This document shows positions 1-5,615 of a DNA stretch of 6,671 nt, piece after piece; positions within the stretch are counted from its first letter, which is position 1; every line of letters begins with the position of its first letter. The notes below the pieces were generated by a model, which saw only the letters and a program-made list of their open reading frames with translations, did not search any database and was not told the origin of the DNA. The stretch comes from Balneolaceae bacterium (GTDB lineage Bacteria; Bacteroidota; Rhodothermia; Balneolales; Balneolaceae): contig SKRK01000308.1 of assembly GCA_007118525.1 (NCBI GenBank), positions 1 to 6,671 on the forward strand, given 5' to 3'. The position numbers and the translations under genes are program-made.

Positions 1-674
1 CCAAACGGGATCCCATTCATCATTCCATCATCTCGTACCAAGAATCCCATCTCCCTGAACTCTACAGCATCATCATCCTTCAATCCATCCTGCAGAGAGC
101 CGGTCCCCAGTACATGAACAAACCAGAAGGCTCCGGGTTCAGGCATCTGATCACGGCTCTGTCTCACGATGTAGTTTCCGGCTTTGTCAACGGTTTGAAC
201 TCCAAATCTTGTTCCTTCTATCGACACAAACTCTTCAGGCTGCCACGATCCATTCTCTTCCCGGAAGAATACGCTTCGGTTATTTGCCATATCGAAGACA
301 ATCAGCTGATCGTTCTCATCCACAAACATATTGAGTATCGCCCTGAACTCATCCGGCCCGGCACCCTCCCGGCCAATTGTGGTGATAAAATTCCCGGTTT
401 CGTCGTAAACCAGAATGTGATTGGCTTCCTGGTCTGAAACAAAAATCCTTCCCTGTGAATCGCTTTGCAAAAATCTAATTCTTTCAAAAAAGATTCCTTC
501 AGGTTCGTCAAGAGTGAAAAGGTGCGATAGTTCGATCTCCGGCAGGTCTGAAGTACGGATAGGTTCCATTTCGTCATACTCATGACTGCAGGCCACTAAA
601 ATCATGCCCGCAACCATCAGAATTAAACTACCCTTGATTTGATTTAGCTTCGCGTTGTATAGATTCATTCTCAT
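1..674 (-). CDS. 6-bladed beta-propeller lipoprotein, 3' end beyond the left edge
   Basis: The frame stays open from the ATG at 674 to the left edge, giving 224 residues of a longer protein. It begins with a short basic and polar N-terminus, a hydrophobic stretch (about residues 15-28) and a lipobox L26-V-A-C29, so it should be a lipoprotein exported by Sec and anchored at Cys29. Residues about 60-115 carry a typical propeller-blade pattern: a D-S-Q-G-R-I-F-V-S-D type strand pair, then ILVYDETGNFITTIGREGAGPDEF-like residues (about 87-110), and a second blade with 'VDENDQLIVFD'. This matches the NHL-like 6-bladed beta-propeller (DUF5128-type) proteins that are abundant in Bacteroidota and Balneolota; full-length members are usually about 370-400 aa, so roughly half is seen. 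A second ATG at 668 could also be the start. The ligand is unknown. It follows the efflux operon after a 100-bp gap and a hairpin, and is probably a separate unit. Confidence 0.85.
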   Translation of the reverse strand, partial: MRMNLYNAKLNQIKGSLILMVAGMILVACSHEYDEMEPIRTSDLPEIELSHLFTLDEPEGIFFERIRFLQSDSQGRIFVSDQEANHILVYDETGNFITTIGREGAGPDEFRAILNMFVDENDQLIVFDMANNRSVFFREENGSWQPEEFVSIEGTRFGVQTVDKAGNYIVRQSRDQMPEPGAFWFVHVLGTGSLQDGLKDDDAVEFREMGFLVRDDGMMNGIPF

Positions 675-688
675 AGAGTTATATTGAA

Positions 689-721
689 ATTATCATTATC
701 GTTTCACAGTTAATTGCACAA
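689..721 (-). promoter_or_regulatory. weak candidate promoter of the beta-propeller gene
   Basis: On the minus strand a TTGTGC (721-716) is followed after 15 nt by GATAAT (700-695), and GATAAT repeats at once at 694-689, 15-26 nt upstream of the ATG at 674. The spacing is short for a sigma-70 type promoter, and the Bacteroidota consensus (TAnnTTTG at -7) is only partly matched by TAATTTCA at 692-685. It is offered only because the gap and hairpin upstream suggest that the lipoprotein gene has its own promoter. Confidence 0.2.
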
Positions 722-748
722 CACAATGATTCGGATCTCAGAAATCTA

Positions 749-769
749 TCACCCTGCGCCCCGCGGTGA
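749..769 (-). terminator. GC-rich hairpin after the second permease, possible terminator
   Basis: Five bases past the permease stop (TGA, 777-775) the minus strand reads TCACCGCG-GGG-CGC-AG-GGTGA. TCACC (769-765) pairs with GGTGA (753-749) and GCG (764-762) with CGC (758-756), leaving a GGG loop and a 2-nt AG bulge. The downstream sequence (TAGATTTCT) is only weakly T-rich, so this is not a textbook Rho-independent terminator. Its position at the end of the efflux operon supports a role in ending or attenuating transcription. Confidence 0.35.
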
Positions 770-774
770 AACCC

Positions 775-3700
775 TCATGAACCGACGCTGTCAGGAACTG
801 CGGAGGCTGACAGGCCGGGTTCCTTTTCCCACACTCCCATCAGCAGCAGAATCAGCGTCAGGCTGGTTCCCAGGCCCCAGATTACCACGACGGCCAGGTC
901 GGTCCAGAAATCGTTGGTTCCAAAGATGATTAGCGGCAACAGCCCGCCCATAGTGGTGAGGGAAGTAATCATTACCGTCCGCATTTTGTTTCGGTACACC
1001 TGCACCCAGCTTCGAAAGCCGTGAATGCCCAGGCTGCGGCACCGCTGTTTTTCATGAATTAAGAGAATAGAGTTGTTTACCACCACGCCCACTGCAAGGA
1101 GGGTTCCCGCAATGGCTCCCTGGTCAAAATTGATATCGTGATAGAGTGCTCCCATCATTACTCCAATCAGGCTGAGCGGAATGGCCAGAAGCACAACAAT
1201 GGGATCTCTCCAGCTTTCGAGCAAAGCGGAGACAATCATCCATACACAAAGCACGGTTAAAAAAAACAGAAGCAGGTAATTTTTTAACTGTTCACTTTCC
1301 CCCCATGAAAAGAAACCACCGCCATACTGTATAGACGCCCCCACCGGAACCGGAACCTGATCTAGTACTGATTCAATATAATTACTTGCAAGACGGAAGG
1401 GGCCCAAAAAATCGACCGTAAGCGTTCGGCTGTATGATTGATTGTCTCTGATAATTTGGTTCATGGTTCTCTCTCGGGTTAAAGAAGCCACCTCACTGAT
1501 TTTGAACATCTTGGTTCCTGACAGCCGGGAACGATCTAAAAAGTCTTCCTCATACTGCGTTTGAGCCTGATTGGATCCCATCAGATATAGCCTCTCGCCG
1601 GCCAGCTCAATCACTCCAAATGAATTTGCAGGATTCACATCCAGCTGAATTGCATCAAGCACGTTTCTTCTGTTCAGGTCTTTTAAAGAGAGTCTCTCTT
1701 CATCCAGGTTCAGTACATACTGAAACATATCATTCCGGCCCCAGCCTACCGAGTGAATATCCACTTCCTTTACCCGCTGGTTTCTTTTTAATCGTGTAGC
1801 AATGTCCTCAGCCAGAAACAGCAGTTCATCATACGAGAAACCTCTCAGGGTTATCCTTTGGCCGGATACACCGCCGCCAAATCCTGTACTGTGTCCATCA
1901 CCTAACCCACTTACAGAGATGCCGGAGTTACCGGTTCTGGAGGCCAGGTATATAGCCTCACTATAAAAAATGTAGGGCTCGTTGCGAAACAGGTATTCAT
2001 CTTTGATAAAGAACTGAAGCCGGGCACCGCTGTATTCAGAAATATCAGCTTCGAAATAATCAAATGCTTCCATATAGGGCAGCGCAATGGTTTCAAAATT
2101 TCGGACCATTCTGTCGATCTCTTCAATAGGTGTTCCCTGTGGAGTTCGTATGTTGATGAAAATACGCTCCTGCTGAGCCCCTCCCCATGGCGTGCCAAAA
2201 TAGGTTTCGTTAAAAAATTTATGCGTTAAACCACCAACCCATGGATCAATATCACTGCGATTGTCAAAGTAGGAACGTGTAAATTCCGGCCAGTTTGTGT
2301 CGTCCCAATCCGGTTCATCAATGGCGAACAGCGGAATGCCAAACAAGGCTATAAATGCGATGTAGAACACCCACCTGGCTTTATGGCGCCAGTAGAAAAA
2401 CCTAACCATTACCCTGTTCACCAGCCGGTTGATTCTTTTTTTGAGAGGCTTCTCCTCTTTTTTTATGGTTGCCGGAACCAGCCAAATGAGGGCGTATGGT
2501 ATCCAGCTAAGGGCTATTAAAACTGAGCACACCAGTGTAAGGGTAAGAGAAATGGCAAGGGGCACCAGGAACAGCTGAAGTTCTTCCATTGCAAAGAACA
2601 GAGGAATGAAAATACCAACGGTAGTGAGTGTGCTGCCAAAAACAGGAACCAGGGTGTATGGAAGCTCGTTTTTTACGTGATCAATACGCTTCTCTTTATC
2701 GATCGGCAACCTGGGATTGAGTTGTTCAAACACCACAACGGCGTTATCAATAATCATTCCCAGCGCAACTGTAAGGCCTGCCAGAGTGAGTACATTCAAC
2801 GTGTAGTTCATGAAAAAGAGAATACTCAGGCTCATTAGCAGTGAGAAAAGGATACTTCCCAAAATCACAAACGGAGCGCGAAACCTTCGAATAAACAGCA
2901 GAAGAATTACAAAAACAAATAAGAGGCTGAATGCAGACTGGTATTGAAGATCGCCAAACTGCTCACGCAGGTCATCAGTGGAGTCTCGTTCAAGCTGGAT
3001 GGTGACATCATTGGGCAAACTTGCTTCAATTCTGTCCATCTCATTTCGAACCGTCTCTGCCAGGCCCATTGCGTCTGATCCACTCTCTCTCACAAACAGC
3101 ATGGTTAGCGCGGGCTTCCCGTTTAGGCGCTTCAGGCTTTTTACGGGATAATCTTCTATCTCAACAGTGGCAATATCCCCCACCTTAATCTGTCGCATAC
3201 TGTTGGGAATTGCAATTTTCATCTGCCGAATGTCATCAAGTGACTCAAATTGCGGCGGAATTAGCATGCTCAATCTCATGCTGCTCTGCTCTACAAATCC
3301 GCTCGACCTCCAATTAAGCCTCTCCCGTATTTCGCCCATTAACTGCCTTGAATCAAAATCGTATCTCTCTAAAAGAGAGGTGTCAAAACGGATTGTCAAT
3401 GCAGGGTCTTCTGCTCCCTGGATGTCAATATCTGCCAGGCCTTCGAGGCCCAATAGCTGCAATCGAATCTGTTGTGTGGCAAGCTGAAACAGTTCCCGTG
3501 ACGACCGTTCTCCGCTGATGGAATAAGCCATAAATGTCTCCTGGGCCTGCAGCTCCTGAGGTATTGACCGGCTGATGCTTGGCCGACGAACCTGCGGCGG
3601 AAACTCATCGCTCAGCCCGTAGAGATACTCCTGCAGTTCAAGAACCCTGTACTCTACCGGCGTACCCTTTTCGAATGTGATTGTGACACGGGATCGGCCT

Positions 3701-3960
3701 TCCTGCGAGACCGATCGGATTCGCTCCACATTCCTCAGCCTGGTAGCCACCGACTCCACCCTGCGGGTAATCTCCTGTTCCATCACTTCCGGCGAGGTAC
3801 TTCCCCAGCCGTAGCTCACCGTAACCGACGGCAACCGCAGGTCTGGGGTCATCTCCATGGGGATATTGAGCCACGCCACAACCCCAACTACAGCGATAAG
3901 CATGTAGCTAAGAGAGATGAAATATTTACGTCGGAAGATTTCTTTCATGGCAGATAGCAT
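775..3960 (-). CDS. RND-family efflux permease subunit (second, complete)
   Basis: This is a complete 1061-aa inner-membrane permease of the AcrB/MdtBC/CusA type, the proton-driven part of a tripartite pump. The expected layout is present: TM1 at about 14-31, a first periplasmic loop (about 32-338), TM2-TM6 (about 340-496), TM7 (about 529-547), a second periplasmic loop (about 548-892) and TM8-TM12 (about 893-1042). The TM4 signature GMIIDNAVVVFEQ (401-413) keeps the first proton-relay aspartate (D405, equivalent to AcrB D407) but has Asn at the next position. In TM10, VNNSILLIHE (961-970) has Asn962 where AcrB has Lys940. This VDN/VNN pattern is common in the wider RND family and suggests a relay unlike AcrB's. 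A glycine-rich stretch lies at about 680-700. The start could be M1 (3960) or M5 (3948); neither has a clear ribosome-binding site. It begins 53 bp after the adaptor stop, so the two are very likely co-transcribed. Substrate unknown. Confidence 0.95.
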   Translation of the reverse strand: MLSAMKEIFRRKYFISLSYMLIAVVGVVAWLNIPMEMTPDLRLPSVTVSYGWGSTSPEVMEQEITRRVESVATRLRNVERIRSVSQEGRSRVTITFEKGTPVEYRVLELQEYLYGLSDEFPPQVRRPSISRSIPQELQAQETFMAYSISGERSSRELFQLATQQIRLQLLGLEGLADIDIQGAEDPALTIRFDTSLLERYDFDSRQLMGEIRERLNWRSSGFVEQSSMRLSMLIPPQFESLDDIRQMKIAIPNSMRQIKVGDIATVEIEDYPVKSLKRLNGKPALTMLFVRESGSDAMGLAETVRNEMDRIEASLPNDVTIQLERDSTDDLREQFGDLQYQSAFSLLFVFVILLLFIRRFRAPFVILGSILFSLLMSLSILFFMNYTLNVLTLAGLTVALGMIIDNAVVVFEQLNPRLPIDKEKRIDHVKNELPYTLVPVFGSTLTTVGIFIPLFFAMEELQLFLVPLAISLTLTLVCSVLIALSWIPYALIWLVPATIKKEEKPLKKRINRLVNRVMVRFFYWRHKARWVFYIAFIALFGIPLFAIDEPDWDDTNWPEFTRSYFDNRSDIDPWVGGLTHKFFNETYFGTPWGGAQQERIFINIRTPQGTPIEEIDRMVRNFETIALPYMEAFDYFEADISEYSGARLQFFIKDEYLFRNEPYIFYSEAIYLASRTGNSGISVSGLGDGHSTGFGGGVSGQRITLRGFSYDELLFLAEDIATRLKRNQRVKEVDIHSVGWGRNDMFQYVLNLDEERLSLKDLNRRNVLDAIQLDVNPANSFGVIELAGERLYLMGSNQAQTQYEEDFLDRSRLSGTKMFKISEVASLTRERTMNQIIRDNQSYSRTLTVDFLGPFRLASNYIESVLDQVPVPVGASIQYGGGFFSWGESEQLKNYLLLFFLTVLCVWMIVSALLESWRDPIVVLLAIPLSLIGVMMGALYHDINFDQGAIAGTLLAVGVVVNNSILLIHEKQRCRSLGIHGFRSWVQVYRNKMRTVMITSLTTMGGLLPLIIFGTNDFWTDLAVVVIWGLGTSLTLILLLMGVWEKEPGLSASAVPDSVGS

Positions 3961-3971
3961 TGCGAATACTT

Positions 3972-3983
3972 TATTAGCTAATA
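3972..3983. repeat. 12-bp perfect palindrome between adaptor and second permease
   Basis: TATTAGCTAATA reads the same on both strands and sits 12 bp upstream of the permease start, inside the 53-bp gap after the adaptor gene. It could be an operator half-site pair or a small RNA hairpin with no loop, but a 12-bp AT-rich palindrome may also arise by chance. Confidence 0.3.
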
Positions 3984-4013
3984 CGTCCAGCTTTTGTAGT
4001 TCAATTTTTTACT

Positions 4014-5111
4014 CTACTCCACAACATCTTCCCTCACAATCTGGCCCAACATGCGGGGCCTTACCTGCTGAAGGTGGCTAAGGGCAAAATGCCGCCCAAC
4101 GGCAATGGTATCGCCGGGCGCAATCTCATTATGATTGATGATTGCCCATTCAGAAGTTGCAAATTCCGGATCTACATAGACCCATTCCACAATATTATTA
4201 TTAAGCTTAAACAGCAGGGTTCTTCCGCCATCTCTTTCCAGAATAGATTCGCGGGGCACCCTTGCAGTACCGCTGTGTGTTTCAGCTCTGATACGGCCTT
4301 CCACCGTCATACCCACCCGTAGTGAGCGATCACTGTTGTCAACCTCTACAACTACCTGCCCTGTTTTACTTTCAAAATCTACAACCGGAGCAAGCGATCT
4401 GATTTCGCCAACTTTTCGTTGGCCCGATGGAGTTGTGAGTTCTACTGCCATCCCGCGGCTGAGGCGGTTCAATTCAGATTCGAGCACATCAAATCGAATT
4501 AATAACCGGCTGTCGTCGATCAATCTCCCTAATTCGCTCCCGGCCGAAATATAGGCCCCTGATGTAACTGCTACGGGAACTGAAAGTTTACCTGAAAAAG
4601 GTGCTTTAATTGCTGTATAGGATAAGTCAAGTTTTGCTCTTTCCATCAACATTTCGGCGGCCGCAAGCCCTGTGCTGATGCGTACCATACGGTCTCCATT
4701 TCCGTCATTGCCACCCCTGTTTTGACGTTGGCGGGTTTCAATATTATAGGCAACCAGTGCGGTTTCATACTCATTTTCGGCTTGCTGAAGCTGATACTGC
4801 CACTCCTGATCATCAAATGCCAAAATGGTTTCGCCCTGCTGAACAAGTTCACCATCTTCAAGATTATTTTCGGCAATAAAGCCGCTGATTCGGGGGCGAA
4901 CCGTAATATCCCTGATTGGCTCGGCCACACCCTGGCTTTCAATATAGATATGAAGCGGACGATCATCAGCAATCGCGAAAGTTACATCAGGACGGATGTC
5001 CACATCATCGGGCCGTTCGGGTCGTTCTCGATCGTCGGCACCGCTGCATGCGGAAAGTGATAGGCATAGTATAAAAATAGATAGTAAGGTGGCAGAATAT
5101 TGACTATACAT
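4014..5111 (-). CDS. RND efflux periplasmic adaptor (HlyD/AcrA family), lipoprotein
   Basis: This encodes a 365-aa membrane-fusion protein that would bridge the RND permease to an outer-membrane channel. From the chosen ATG at 5111 it starts with a signal peptide ending in a lipobox, L19-S-A-C22, so it is probably lipid-anchored. The order is that of the family: first lipoyl/barrel-sandwich half at about 69-100 (VRPRISGFIAENNLEDGELV), an alpha-helical hairpin at about 101-165 with a Gly/Asn-rich turn (131-140), second lipoyl half at about 166-200 (IKAPFSGKL with SGAYISAGSELGRL), a beta-barrel at about 202-277 and a membrane-proximal domain at about 280-350. The frame stays open 30 codons further upstream to a TTG at 5201, but those codons translate the hairpin repeat and would bury the signal peptide, so I reject that start. 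It lies directly before the second permease (53-bp gap) and after the DUF559 unit. Confidence 0.93.
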   Translation of the reverse strand: MYSQYSATLLSIFILCLSLSACSGADDRERPERPDDVDIRPDVTFAIADDRPLHIYIESQGVAEPIRDITVRPRISGFIAENNLEDGELVQQGETILAFDDQEWQYQLQQAENEYETALVAYNIETRQRQNRGGNDGNGDRMVRISTGLAAAEMLMERAKLDLSYTAIKAPFSGKLSVPVAVTSGAYISAGSELGRLIDDSRLLIRFDVLESELNRLSRGMAVELTTPSGQRKVGEIRSLAPVVDFESKTGQVVVEVDNSDRSLRVGMTVEGRIRAETHSGTARVPRESILERDGGRTLLFKLNNNIVEWVYVDPEFATSEWAIINHNEIAPGDTIAVGRHFALSHLQQVRPRMLGQIVREDVVE

Positions 5112-5139
5112 AGTACAAGTTTGTTTAGGTGACTGCCCT

Positions 5140-5182
5140 CTCCTCCTTTCCCACGTAGTGATCCCTACGGGACAAGGAGGAG
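5140..5182. repeat. left hairpin palindrome of the DUF559 unit (imperfect)
   Basis: The arms are 5140-5158 and 5165-5182 around the 6-nt loop TGATCC (5159-5164). The outer nine pairs (CTCCTCCTT with AAGGAGGAG) and the inner GTAG/CTAC are perfect; between them there is a small mismatch and a bulge. Positions 5147-5169 are identical, over 23 nt in the same orientation, to 5570-5592 in the right hairpin. On the inner side the sequence continues as CCGGGTGTGGTTT (5183-5195), which matches at 10 of 13 positions the inverted inner flank of the right hairpin. It lies between the DUF559 stop and the adaptor start. Confidence 0.85.
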
Positions 5183-5197
5183 CCGGGTGTGGTTTCA

Positions 5198-5500
5198 TCA
5201 AAAATTTTCATTCAACTCATTCTTAAATTCTTTGGCTCGATCCCTAAATATATCCTCCGGATAGTGAATCACAATTTTATAATCTTCTTCGAAATAATGG
5301 ACATCTCCATCTATCTCAATAGCATGTTTTAAAGCCGGGCAATAGAAATCTACAATGTAGTTTTCTAGGTCATATTGCCTTCGAACTTTAAAGCCAAGCA
5401 TCTTTTTTCCCTTCAGATCATTCCACAAACGAACTTTCCACTTCGTCATGTAATTACGAAGATACTGGTGCTGTTTCTTTGTTTTTTTGGGATTGATCAT
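5198..5500 (-). CDS. DUF559 domain protein, Vsr-like PD-(D/E)XK nuclease, short
   Basis: This is a 100-aa protein of the DUF559 family, related in fold to very-short-patch-repair (Vsr) endonucleases. The family core is easy to see: a helix LRNYMTKWKVRLWNDLKGKK (14-33), GFKVRRQY (36-43), then YIVDFYCP (48-55) and HAIEIDGDVHY (59-69). The putative metal-binding residues D51, E62 and D64 and the following H68 are kept. After this the protein is shorter than the usual 115-130 aa: the helix with the D-x-x-R-x-x-Y-L pattern appears to be missing, and the sequence goes straight to a strand-like YKIVIHYPEDIF (74-85). The enzyme may therefore be decaying or altered. The biological role of the family is poorly known; DNA cleavage is inferred from the fold. 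The gene is AT-rich, lies between two hairpins in an efflux operon, and has the same direction as its neighbours. No clear ribosome-binding site precedes the ATG at 5500. Confidence 0.85.
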   Translation of the reverse strand: MINPKKTKKQHQYLRNYMTKWKVRLWNDLKGKKMLGFKVRRQYDLENYIVDFYCPALKHAIEIDGDVHYFEEDYKIVIHYPEDIFRDRAKEFKNELNENF

Positions 5501-5562
5501 TGGGTCATTATCAAAAAATGTTTGTTGAACTAGCTATAGGGTCTTTATTTAACCACCCCCTG

Positions 5563-5606
5563 CCCCTGCTTTCCCACGTAGTGATCCCTACGTGGGAAAG
5601 CAGGGG
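5563..5606. repeat. right hairpin palindrome of the DUF559 unit (perfect 19-bp stem)
   Basis: Arms 5563-5581 and 5588-5606 are perfect reverse complements over 19 bp, with the 6-nt loop TGATCC (5582-5587). The stem starts with CCCCTGCTTTCCCACGTAG. It lies 9 bp after the stop of the first permease and 62 bp before the DUF559 start. The inner flank AACCACCCCCTG (5551-5562) resembles, inverted, the inner flank of the left hairpin. There is no T-tract after the stem in the direction of transcription, so it is not a standard terminator, though the RNA would fold strongly. Confidence 0.92.
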
Positions 5607-5615
5607 AGTTCTTGC

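Larger units (their letters stand above)
5140..5606 (-). mobile_element. putative hairpin-ended cassette carrying a DUF559 nuclease gene
   Basis: This unit of about 467 bp consists of a hairpin at each end (5140-5182 and 5563-5606), related short inner flanks in inverted orientation, and one small nuclease gene. It sits between two genes of an efflux operon that normally adjoin. Its gene is about 34% GC by hand count (103 of 300 bases at 5201-5500), whereas sampled lines of the flanking permease and adaptor are about 42-53%. Outside the hairpins only 9 bp remain to the upstream permease stop and 28 bp to the adaptor start. I found no convincing target-site duplication (outer flanks TGACTGCCCT and AGTTCTTGC). 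No transposase is encoded, so mobility would rest on the DUF559 protein or on help from elsewhere. The mobile-element call is an inference from structure and composition. Confidence 0.5.

Noticed and set aside
114..437. 107-codon plus-strand open frame
   Set aside because: It is antisense to the beta-propeller gene and its protein shows no family features, so it is a shadow frame.
302..583. 93-codon minus-strand open frame
   Set aside because: It overlaps the beta-propeller lipoprotein in another frame, has no recognisable domain, and the lipoprotein frame shows a clear signal peptide and blade motifs.
5112..5201. N-terminal extension of the adaptor from a TTG at 5201
   Set aside because: It translates the hairpin repeat, is proline- and arginine-rich, overlaps the DUF559 stop and would bury a good lipoprotein signal peptide starting at 5111.
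5563..5606. The perfect hairpin as a Rho-independent terminator of the first permease
   Set aside because: No T-tract follows the stem on the minus strand (the sequence continues CAGGGGGTGGTTAAATAAAG), the related hairpin recurs after the DUF559 gene, and the operon continues downstream.
5140..5606. CRISPR-like or other repeat array
   Set aside because: Only two copies exist, about 423 bp apart with a gene between them; there are no regularly spaced spacers.
5130..5615. Target-site duplication at the ends of the DUF559 unit
   Set aside because: Comparing the 10-15 bases outside each hairpin (TGACTGCCCT and AGTTCTTGC) gave no convincing repeat; the unit may insert without duplication or the ends may be set slightly wrong.
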